From positions 1 to 5,828 of the forward strand of contig CALCRE010000261.1 of assembly GCA_937894465.1 (NCBI GenBank): a DNA stretch of 5,828 nucleotides, given 5' to 3'. The notes under the pieces are model-generated. The model did not search any database. It saw only the letters and a program-made list of their open reading frames with translations, and had not been told where the DNA came from. Both the position numbers and the translations under genes were made by a program. Origin of the DNA: an uncultured Clostridia bacterium. Its GTDB lineage: Bacteria > Bacillota > Clostridia > JAAYHZ01. Shown piece by piece: positions 1-5,828 of the stretch. Every line of letters begins with the position of its first letter. Positions within the stretch are counted from its first letter, which is position 1.

Positions 1-2
1 TT

Positions 3-197
3 GTTTCTGCAATAAAAATATCTCAATCTGCACCGAATCGAGTGTATCAGTTCGTACCTATGCAAGATTTTACAAACAGATCCAACGTTAATTGGAGTGC
101 AACAGTGAATGAAATAAACAATCAACTTTATGCAAAATACATTCTAACACAAAATGAAATTGAGTATATTGAAAGAAAAATTAAGCCTATGGAATAG
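3..197 (+). CDS. C-terminal tail of a probable adenine-specific DNA methyltransferase (5' partial)
   Basis: This frame is open from the window edge and ends at the TAG at 195-197, giving 64 residues. The tail contains FVPMQDFTN, then NWSATVNEINNQLYAKY, then LTQNEIEYIERKIKPME. From memory, this order (a 'PxQDFT' turn, 'xDWxxxxxEIDxQLYxKY', then 'LxxxEIxxIExxIKPM' at the very end) is typical of the C-terminus of Eco57I-like adenine methylases of restriction-modification systems in Firmicutes and other bacteria. The catalytic region (NPPY motif and SAM-binding motifs) would lie upstream of the window, so activity, recognition site and any fused nuclease cannot be judged. No partner restriction gene is seen downstream. 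The reading frame is certain as an open frame. The family call rests on recalled tail similarity only. Confidence 0.6.
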   Translation, partial: VSAIKISQSAPNRVYQFVPMQDFTNRSNVNWSATVNEINNQLYAKYILTQNEIEYIERKIKPME

Positions 198-201
198 AAA
201 G

Positions 202-366
202 CTATAGAATGTTTTTGTTATGATTTTGATCTTCTTTAATAGGGAACAACCCTTGCCTTAAACACTTAACAGAGATGGTGAGATTTAATGTTGCGATCAC
301 GCTGACATGCTTTTTAGCGCGATTGTATTTCCTATAGGACACGGTGTTTCGTACATCTTCATACAT
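202..366 (-). pseudogene. Short minus-strand reading frame, possible gene remnant
   Basis: A minus-strand frame runs from an ATG (366-364) to a TAG (204-202) and encodes 54 residues. It is basic in its first half (NTVSYRKYNRAKKHVSVI), has a hydrophobic centre (ATLNLTISVKCLRQGLFP) and a polar tail. In-frame codons continue a few positions upstream of the ATG before a stop. I see no good Shine-Dalgarno site before the ATG. The composition looks like the C-terminal end of a larger protein, and a transposase tail is one possibility, but I do not recognise a family. It converges on the methyltransferase-like gene with only four bases between the two stop codons. It could equally be a chance open frame in non-coding DNA. 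Confidence 0.3.
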
Positions 367-386
367 TATGAATGAGGTGCATCTTC
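354..386. repeat. Direct repeat pair around a perfect inverted repeat (possible operator)
   Basis: CATCTTC occurs at 354-360 and again at 380-386, 26 bases apart start to start. Overlapping and between them is a perfect inverted repeat, TTCATA-CAT-TATGAA (358-372). The cluster lies about 30-60 bases upstream of the candidate -10 element of the repeat-protein gene, where regulators commonly bind. That placement is the only hint of function. In AT-rich DNA six-base inverted repeats arise by chance. Confidence 0.2.
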
Positions 387-411
387 TTTCCTATTATTTA
401 TTGGTTACATG

Positions 412-420
412 TGGTAAAAT
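412..420 (+). promoter_or_regulatory. Possible extended -10 promoter element for the repeat-protein gene
   Basis: The sequence TGGTAAAAT matches the extended -10 pattern TGnTAnnnT, with TAAAAT differing from TATAAT at one base. At the expected distance upstream (392-397) the bases are TATTAT, a poor -35 box, which is consistent with an extended -10 promoter but does not prove it. It would give a leader of roughly 60 bases before the ATG at 486. Confidence 0.3.
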
Positions 421-485
421 ACACAGTATACCATTATTATTCTTAGTTTGTTAAGAATGCGGTCTTTTATATTGGGAGAAGTGCC

Positions 486-3278
486 ATGAAGAAGAAGTGG
501 GTTGAGAAGGGGTTCGAGGATTTTGTTGATGGTACGTTTGGGAACGGAGGGCAAAACCTTTATGTTTCTAAAAAGGGTAGGCTGCAGAGGATATTCCGGT
601 ATGACTTCAATAAGGACGGATATGTTGATGTTGCCTTTGCAAACAGTCAAGACATGGGGGAGAGGCCGGATGTAACAATAGTATCAGATCCACTCGTAAA
701 TTCTTCTTCTTTGTTGTCTTTACCTACCCAAGGAGCTTATGCCGGATATGTAGCCGACCTATGTACTGATGGGTACGATTCATTGGTTCTTGCTCATCAA
801 AACAATGGAACTCATACTGATGTTCCCGCTTTCGTCTATTATGGATCAGATGACGGTATCACCGGGAAGTACAGAATCGAATTGCCTGCACCAAACTCAA
901 CGGATGTGACGTCAGGGGACTTCTCCGGGTGTGGTATGAAGGATTTGGTCTTTGCAACGAGCGGATTTCTCAGGCTGTTCTTTAACTGTGAGCAAGGATA
1001 CTATGAAACACGTTTCAAAGACATTGATATCGGCAAGCTAGCAGTATTTCTAGATGCCGCAGATTTTAACGATGATGGTTATGACGACTTATGTGTTAGA
1101 TGCTCAGATGGAACTGTCATGATATTATGGGGCTCGGACGACGGTTTAAGTTATGAGTGTAGTACTGTTCTTGATTTTTTAGCTACCCCTGTACGGCTAG
1201 GTGCAGGTTCCACTGAAGCTCGGTTGTTGTGGAACAACACATGGCGTCCTTGTTTTGTTGACTTAGCCGGTCATACCTATTTGTATGCAGTAAAGGACGG
1301 AAAGGCAAGTTTCTTTTCTGCTTCTGACAAGGTGGCTACTCTTTCCTTTACATTGGATATACCCGGTTCGGTATATGCTCTATCTGCTGATTGTTTCGGA
1401 ACTGGTTGTAATGACTTAATTCTTTGTGTTTGCAATGATATAGAAAAAGTTGAAGACAGCTATATATTCAAAGGTGTGGATAGTTGTTTTGGCAACGGCT
1501 TTGGTATTGATCCGGATGATTTTGTTCGGTTTTCTGCACAGTCACTCCGAAGTGTTTGTGTAGGGGATGTAGATGAAGATGGTATCAATGAACTGATTTG
1601 TTGTTCGGGAAAAGACGGTGTTTCCTACACAGTTGATGCTCCGGTATATAAGTTATTAAAATCGCGATCTGTTGAAAGGGTTGCGGAATACAAGGTGCAC
1701 GACTGTGTAGATGCTTTTATCGTACATAGCAAAAACAAAAAACAAATAGCTTTTATCAATCATGAAAGCGGTAGGGTTCGGGGAGATGTGGACTTTAATG
1801 TCTATTACAATGGACCGAAGGGGTTTGATCCTGAAAGAAAAGATGTATTGTCTACATGGGCAGGAGTGGATACCATTTGTTGTGATTTCTTTGATCGGGG
1901 TGTTCATGATCTTTTCTTATGCAATTGTGCAGAAAACTCGGTAGCACAGGGAATAGACCCTGGTTGTTATTTATTCCACGGAGGTCCTGACGGATTCAAA
2001 GATGGTAGGAAGACTGTTTTTAATACCTATCGCGCTCACGGATGTGCAGTGGGTGATTTTAGAAAATCTGGCTATTTGGATATTGCAGTTGGCGGTTTCC
2101 ATAATCCAGTTATTAAAATCTTCAAAGGCGGGGAGAATGGTTTTGACCTTGAAAATCCTCAAAAGATTGTTTTGGATCCTAAATTGGATGATTCTTATGA
2201 ACCGGTACCTCCTTCGGATCAGATATTCTCACCATCTAATAATGAAGCTAGGCTTGATACTGAATTTTGTGAAGTTCGCTTTATGTTGGCAGCAGACTTG
2301 AATAATGACGGATACTTGGATTTATGTGTGTCTCAAATACTTGGGGATAATTTCATGATACTTTGGGGAGGTCCTGATGGCTTTTCCAGAAAGAATATCA
2401 CATACCTGCCGGTGGTGAACAGTGTTTGTGCACAAGTTGCTGACTTGAACAATGACGGATGGCCTGATTTAATTATCGGCGGATACATGTTCAAATCAAA
2501 AAGGTGGCAGAAAGATTCTTGCATGAGCATCTTTTGGGGAGGCCCCGATGGCTTTGACAAAAGAAGATGCACCCAATTACCCGGACACGCTTGTAACTCC
2601 ATCACCGTAGCTGACTTTAACCAAGACGGAATCCTTGATATTTTCGTCACATCATATAATTCCGGGCGTGACCGGGATCTGGATGCTTATTTGTATTGGG
2701 GACAGCCGGATGGTGTCTATTCGGAAAAGCACCGAAAGAGGTTTTTTACTCATTCATCCTGCGGATGTATCGCACTTGACTTTAATAACGACGGATTGGT
2801 TGATTTAGCGGTATCCAATCATAAAACCTATGGAGACCATAAAGGGTATTCACAAATATGGTACAACTCCAAAGAAGGCTTTAAAGAAGAAAACATTGTA
2901 TGGTTGCCTACAAACGGACCGCATGGGTTGATGGCAGTGGATGCCGGTAATATCATGGATCGAAGCGAAGAGGAGATCTATATCTCCAAAGTTAAGGAGC
3001 TTGAATCTTTCGGTAGAATTTGCTCTGTTAGTTGGGAAGCAGAATTACCTCCTTTAACATGGGTTCGATGCCAAGTTCGTTGTTCCCATACAAAGGAAGA
3101 TATAGAATTGGCTCAATGGATTGGGAAGGAAGGCCCAGGTTCTTGGTTTGATAAGTCCGGTGAGGTTATTGATAAGGCTCTTGTTGGAAAGTTTGTGCAA
3201 TACAAGTTGGCATTAGGTGCAAAGAACGGTGGTAACTCTCCTGTTGTAACTTGTGTAACCATTGAATATGAAGAATGA
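486..3278 (+). CDS. FG-GAP/VCBS repeat beta-propeller protein, cysteine-rich, no signal peptide
   Basis: A 930-residue protein built of calcium-loop repeats of the form DxNxDGxxDL. Clear or near-clear loops start at about residues 40, 91, 145, 193, 302, 361, 467, 524, 604, 653, 710 and 765, and the last four are the best preserved. Many repeats also carry an aromatic-(x)-GGPDGF turn, for example at 627-633 and 684-690. This is the FG-GAP/VCBS pattern (FG-GAP_3-like), which in known families forms beta-propellers that bind ligands or partner proteins. The spacing of about 50-58 residues suggests two seven-bladed propellers. Residues ~831-930 form a separate beta-rich C-terminal domain with no calcium loops. 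The start at 486 is supported by GGGAG (474-478), seven bases upstream. An in-frame stop at 444-446 prevents a longer leader. The N-terminus (MKKKWVEKGFEDF) has no hydrophobic stretch, so no Sec or lipoprotein signal is visible. I count 34 cysteines, many in the strand after a loop. The exact role is unknown. A carbohydrate-related binding function is inferred from the downstream lyase-like gene. Confidence 0.9.
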   Translation: MKKKWVEKGFEDFVDGTFGNGGQNLYVSKKGRLQRIFRYDFNKDGYVDVAFANSQDMGERPDVTIVSDPLVNSSSLLSLPTQGAYAGYVADLCTDGYDSLVLAHQNNGTHTDVPAFVYYGSDDGITGKYRIELPAPNSTDVTSGDFSGCGMKDLVFATSGFLRLFFNCEQGYYETRFKDIDIGKLAVFLDAADFNDDGYDDLCVRCSDGTVMILWGSDDGLSYECSTVLDFLATPVRLGAGSTEARLLWNNTWRPCFVDLAGHTYLYAVKDGKASFFSASDKVATLSFTLDIPGSVYALSADCFGTGCNDLILCVCNDIEKVEDSYIFKGVDSCFGNGFGIDPDDFVRFSAQSLRSVCVGDVDEDGINELICCSGKDGVSYTVDAPVYKLLKSRSVERVAEYKVHDCVDAFIVHSKNKKQIAFINHESGRVRGDVDFNVYYNGPKGFDPERKDVLSTWAGVDTICCDFFDRGVHDLFLCNCAENSVAQGIDPGCYLFHGGPDGFKDGRKTVFNTYRAHGCAVGDFRKSGYLDIAVGGFHNPVIKIFKGGENGFDLENPQKIVLDPKLDDSYEPVPPSDQIFSPSNNEARLDTEFCEVRFMLAADLNNDGYLDLCVSQILGDNFMILWGGPDGFSRKNITYLPVVNSVCAQVADLNNDGWPDLIIGGYMFKSKRWQKDSCMSIFWGGPDGFDKRRCTQLPGHACNSITVADFNQDGILDIFVTSYNSGRDRDLDAYLYWGQPDGVYSEKHRKRFFTHSSCGCIALDFNNDGLVDLAVSNHKTYGDHKGYSQIWYNSKEGFKEENIVWLPTNGPHGLMAVDAGNIMDRSEEEIYISKVKELESFGRICSVSWEAELPPLTWVRCQVRCSHTKEDIELAQWIGKEGPGSWFDKSGEVIDKALVGKFVQYKLALGAKNGGNSPVVTCVTIEYEE
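2295..2807 (+). repeat. Best-conserved block of calcium-loop repeats within the propeller gene
   Basis: Four successive loops (codons starting at 2295, 2442, 2613 and 2778) keep almost the same DNA: gacttgaataatgacgga, gacttgaacaatgacgga, gactttaaccaagacgga and gactttaataacgacgga. The GGPDGF turns at 2364 and 2535 are also close at DNA level (tggggaggtcctgatggc against tggggaggccccgatggc). This points to internal duplication more recent, or under stronger constraint, than in the first half of the gene, where several blades have lost the acidic loop. Confidence 0.6.
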
Positions 3279-3304
3279 AAACAGCTACAATTTATGGTAA
3301 TATA

Positions 3305-3386
3305 AAAAAGCACATGTGAAAGAATGCAAACAAAGAGGTAACCTCGATGAAAGGGAATTGACGAAATGAAAAAGCACATTGTGAAG
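3305..3386 (+). repeat. Near-identical 17-18 base direct repeat spanning the gap and the lipoprotein start
   Basis: AAAAAGCACATGTGAA at 3305-3320 recurs as AAAAAGCACATTGTGAA at 3369-3385, differing by one inserted T. The second copy encodes the first residues of the lipoprotein leader (KKHIVK), while the first copy is in non-coding DNA 64 bases earlier. It may be the trace of a small tandem duplication covering the gene start, or chance in A-rich sequence. Confidence 0.35.
3334..3361 (+). promoter_or_regulatory. Possible four-codon leader cistron just before the lipoprotein gene
   Basis: AGAGG (3334-3338) sits eight bases before an ATG (3347-3349) that opens a four-residue frame, MKGN, ending with TGA at 3359-3361. 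The lipoprotein ATG follows four bases later at 3366. The AAAGGGA inside this frame (3350-3356) is the likely Shine-Dalgarno of the lipoprotein itself, at a slightly long spacing of nine bases. GAGGTAACCTC (3335-3345) is an inverted repeat with a one-base centre that would cover the first Shine-Dalgarno. Translational coupling is possible. A chance ATG is equally possible. Confidence 0.2.
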
Positions 3387-5828
3387 TTAGTATGTATACT
3401 GATATTTATTACGTTATTTACCGCTTGTAGTAAAGGAAATGACAATAATATGGATGATGAAAATGCTGTAACAACGGTTTCTGAGACGGAACAAGAACAA
3501 GAATCAGAGCTAGAGACCGAACTGAAATATGTACAAGAAATGCCGTTTTATCAGGCTGATTTGCGAGTTTTACAAACCACAGGAAAATCCGAAGAGCAAA
3601 TACTGGAATTGTTTGATCAAGTACCTTCTTACGATATATCAAGAAGACTGTATTACGGTGAAGACACAGGCGTTGAAGATTCTTTTAAAGTAATCAAGGA
3701 TGAAAAGTTCTTGTATGTGAAACTGTTTTATGAAAAACTGCCGGAGCATGATGTTTCAAAAAGCAAACAGCATATCATATTGTTAAGGGAAGCTGACAGT
3801 AACGGATCAATCATGACGGCCACCATTAACTATGAACAAATTTGGAATGTATCACTTTACATAAAGGATGCAACCAAAGGGGTCATTGCTAACGTCACAT
3901 CCCAAGTTGATGAAACAGACAACGGGTTCGATGCTTTTGTAAAGATTCCGTTAGAGCAATTGAATATGGATCCGGATAAAATACAGATGAATGTCATGAG
4001 GATTGATTGGAGCGCCAATCCTGTCACCACCTATTTTCCCATAGAAAATTCTTTCTTCCTCGATTATTCTAACAATGCTGTCAACTTCACCATTTTCTTA
4101 GGACGCCAAGGGCGAATGATCGATGTGAAATATGTTGAAGATATTGCGGATTTGAAACCGATTCAACCGAAAATCCAATTAGATTGTATCGGCGCAAACT
4201 TGCTTCAAGTCACCATTGAAGGCAAATCCGATTACAAGTTGTCCTGGCAATCACCACAAGGAAATATCTTTTATCCTGCTGTAAAGCAAACAAGAATAAA
4301 TGACAGAGATATATTAATATTTGATAACCCTCCGGTGAACGAAGAAGGAATTTACCGTATCTTGTTGGGAGATAAGAATGACACCGTTTTGTATGTGGAG
4401 AAAAAAGCCTTTGTGGAAGCTGCAAACAAGGATTTGGTGATAGAGGAAGTTGAAAAAAAGGATGTTGATATCTCGAAATTAGGAAATCGGGCAAAGACTT
4501 TATTGGAAATCGTTCCGCCTTATTCAGGACTTAAGAATATACCGGATCCGAAGGATACTTCTCTTCGACCCTATGCTTTGTATACATATGATATCCTGAA
4601 TCCCCATCATATCAAATCCATTAAAACAGGGGATTTGTACCCGAATAAGGACTATCCGGAGACGGAAAGCTATGTCTTTGACAACGGAGATGGGAACATC
4701 ATCGAGTATCCCTATTACAAGAATGAAGACGGCATCATTTTCTATTTCACTCCTGCTCTTTGGTCGTACCAGAAGGACTATGTTAATAATGCATTACCGG
4801 AACTTGCCAAGACAGACCCTGTGGGTGCGGCTCATGTGTTGGCAAAGGTTTGTGAAAATTATGAAAATCACGCGCCTGCATTGGATTATTACTTTACGAA
4901 TTATCCCATGTCCAAGGTAGCAGGACCACCCTACACATATTACGGGGGTTTGTGGACCCGCTGGTTTTATGCCGATTTGGACATGATTGCAAACATTGCC
5001 GAGGCTTATGCCGAAATCAACAAGACCAATGCGTTGGATAAGCTCAGTGCTGAAACCGGAAGAGATCTTCATGAGGAAATCATGTTTATAATAAAAGAAG
5101 GGGTGGATGTGTCATTCTCCTATGGAATCCAGGATTCCAATATGGATTATGCCCAATGGCGAGGTTTGATTCGAATCGGTAAAGCCCTCCAACAGCCGGA
5201 TTACATCCATTATGCATTGGAGCGTATCGATTCCTTCGTCAAAAACAATTATCTGTATGACGGCTTTTGGAAAGAGGTTACTTTGTCTTATCATAGACAA
5301 GTGACTTCGGGATTGTACAATGTGTTGTCCTTGGTAACCAGATACAGTGATCCGGAAGGTTACGTATATCCCGGAACGGGAGTAAGACTGGAAAACTTTA
5401 GATTCTTAGATTATTATCCGATTCTAAGAGCCTCAAATAATCTACACAATATATTGTCATACCCGAACGGGAAGTTTCTACCGGTGCAAGATACCCATGC
5501 ATCGCAAAGAGCAACAGTAGGAAGTGACACCTACAAGGATGCATTGATGTCGGCTTCGGGGATTGCAAAGCTGACCGGTAACACCAATGCATTAAATCAG
5601 GATCAGACCCATGCATACATGATGTTTACGCCCAAGTATGGTCATAACCATAATGATGCTCTGAGTTTGAGCATGTTCTCATACAATGTAGAATTGCTGC
5701 CGGATATAGGGTACACCCATACACGAAACAGGTCATGGGCCACATCCACATTAGGACATAACACCGTCACGGTGAATCAAAAGAATTCTCAAAGCAAAGA
5801 CGGAGGTAATATTTTAAGGTATGTTCCT
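3366..5828 (+). CDS. Heparinase II/III-family lipoprotein with CBM9-like domain (3' partial)
   Basis: The frame is open from ATG 3366 to the window end, giving 821 residues with no stop, so the C-terminus lies outside. Residues 1-21 are a lipoprotein leader: KK near the start, a hydrophobic core, then LFTAC with Cys21 as the predicted lipidated residue. An acidic Asp/Glu/Ser/Thr-rich linker follows (~24-54). Residues ~65-255 look like a CBM9-type carbohydrate-binding domain (inferred from the strand pattern and the DAFVKIPLEQL...RIDW...FFLDYSNNAVNFTIFLG ending). Residues ~265-345 look like a small beta domain. Residues ~375-720 form a helix-rich region of the alpha/alpha-toroid type, with TGDLYPNKDYPE (421-432) and SYHRQ (641-645, Tyr642/His643 as possible catalytic residues). 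The heparinase II/III-like C-terminal domain begins with KYGHNHNDALSL (757-768), LPDIGY (778-783) and STLGHNTVTVN (794-804), all recognisable family signatures. Known relatives cleave uronic-acid-containing polysaccharides by beta-elimination. The substrate (heparin-like, alginate or other) cannot be told from sequence. It probably acts outside the cell, anchored to the membrane. It follows the propeller gene after 87 bases with no obvious terminator between, so co-transcription is plausible. Confidence 0.85.
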   Translation, partial: MKKHIVKLVCILIFITLFTACSKGNDNNMDDENAVTTVSETEQEQESELETELKYVQEMPFYQADLRVLQTTGKSEEQILELFDQVPSYDISRRLYYGEDTGVEDSFKVIKDEKFLYVKLFYEKLPEHDVSKSKQHIILLREADSNGSIMTATINYEQIWNVSLYIKDATKGVIANVTSQVDETDNGFDAFVKIPLEQLNMDPDKIQMNVMRIDWSANPVTTYFPIENSFFLDYSNNAVNFTIFLGRQGRMIDVKYVEDIADLKPIQPKIQLDCIGANLLQVTIEGKSDYKLSWQSPQGNIFYPAVKQTRINDRDILIFDNPPVNEEGIYRILLGDKNDTVLYVEKKAFVEAANKDLVIEEVEKKDVDISKLGNRAKTLLEIVPPYSGLKNIPDPKDTSLRPYALYTYDILNPHHIKSIKTGDLYPNKDYPETESYVFDNGDGNIIEYPYYKNEDGIIFYFTPALWSYQKDYVNNALPELAKTDPVGAAHVLAKVCENYENHAPALDYYFTNYPMSKVAGPPYTYYGGLWTRWFYADLDMIANIAEAYAEINKTNALDKLSAETGRDLHEEIMFIIKEGVDVSFSYGIQDSNMDYAQWRGLIRIGKALQQPDYIHYALERIDSFVKNNYLYDGFWKEVTLSYHRQVTSGLYNVLSLVTRYSDPEGYVYPGTGVRLENFRFLDYYPILRASNNLHNILSYPNGKFLPVQDTHASQRATVGSDTYKDALMSASGIAKLTGNTNALNQDQTHAYMMFTPKYGHNHNDALSLSMFSYNVELLPDIGYTHTRNRSWATSTLGHNTVTVNQKNSQSKDGGNILRYVP

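Noticed and set aside
292..327. Imperfect hairpin (292-303 pairing with 316-327, 12-base loop) between the first and second plus-strand genes, considered as a terminator or structured RNA.
   Set aside because: It has one mismatch and two G-T pairs in the stem, no run of T follows it, and it lies about 95 bases after the upstream stop codon. It is not convincing as a terminator.
1762..1944. 60-codon plus-strand frame inside the propeller gene.
   Set aside because: It lies in another frame of a clearly coding gene with strong repeat motifs and has no separate Shine-Dalgarno or family resemblance.
2333..2650. 105-codon minus-strand frame opposite the best-conserved propeller repeats.
   Set aside because: It is the mirror of the repeated GGPDGF and DxNxDG codons (recurrent KPSGPPQ), as expected from antisense translation of repeats.
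3294..3303. TGGTAATAT in the gap, considered as a separate promoter for the lipoprotein gene.
   Set aside because: The hexamer matches the -10 consensus at only four positions and no -35 box lies at a proper distance. It is too weak to call.
3113..3445. 110-codon minus-strand frame across the gap between the two large genes.
   Set aside because: Its ends lie opposite the coding sequence of both flanking genes, and its composition looks like antisense of A/T-rich DNA. No start signal or recognisable domain is seen.
5398..5616. 72-codon minus-strand frame opposite the lyase-like gene.
   Set aside because: The plus strand here encodes conserved heparinase II/III-type sequence, so the minus-strand frame is a shadow.
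5700..5828. Lack of a stop codon for the lipoprotein frame, considered as a truncation.
   Set aside because: The frame simply runs into the window edge. Heparinase II/III C-terminal domains continue well past this point, so nothing suggests a broken gene.

Overview
The window reads as an AT-rich bacterial chromosome segment, most likely from a low-GC Gram-positive (Clostridia or Bacilli-like). The supports are AT-rich intergenic DNA, purine-rich Shine-Dalgarno sites and a typical short Gram-positive lipoprotein leader. No rRNA, tRNA, CRISPR array or intact insertion sequence is visible, so the assignment below phylum level is open.

Layout. Positions 3-197 hold the last 64 codons of a plus-strand gene whose tail resembles the C-terminus of Eco57I-like adenine DNA methyltransferases. 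Positions 198-485 are largely non-coding. They contain a short minus-strand reading frame (202-366) that may be a gene remnant, a compact set of repeats (354-386) and a possible extended -10 promoter (412-420). Positions 486-3278 encode a complete 930-residue protein made of about a dozen clear FG-GAP/VCBS-type calcium-loop repeats plus a C-terminal beta-rich domain. A gap of 87 bases follows, with a near-duplicate of the next gene's start and a four-codon minicistron. Positions 3366 to the window end encode the first 821 residues of a lipoprotein. It has a probable CBM9-like domain, a spacer region, an alpha-helical toroid and the start of a heparinase II/III-type C-terminal domain. It is open at the window edge, not broken.

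How the genes may work together. The two large genes are co-directional, close together and have no convincing terminator between them, so they may be co-transcribed. The lyase-like lipoprotein would act on an acidic (uronic-acid-containing) polysaccharide at the cell surface. The repeat protein looks like a large beta-propeller binding protein that could take part in the same carbohydrate process. The main puzzle is that the repeat protein has no visible export signal and is very rich in cysteine (34 by my count, against 4 in the neighbouring lipoprotein). That does not fit the usual picture of an extracellular calcium-binding propeller. I see no clear sign of an entirely new system here. The most unusual object is this cysteine-rich, leaderless propeller protein paired with a polysaccharide-lyase lipoprotein.
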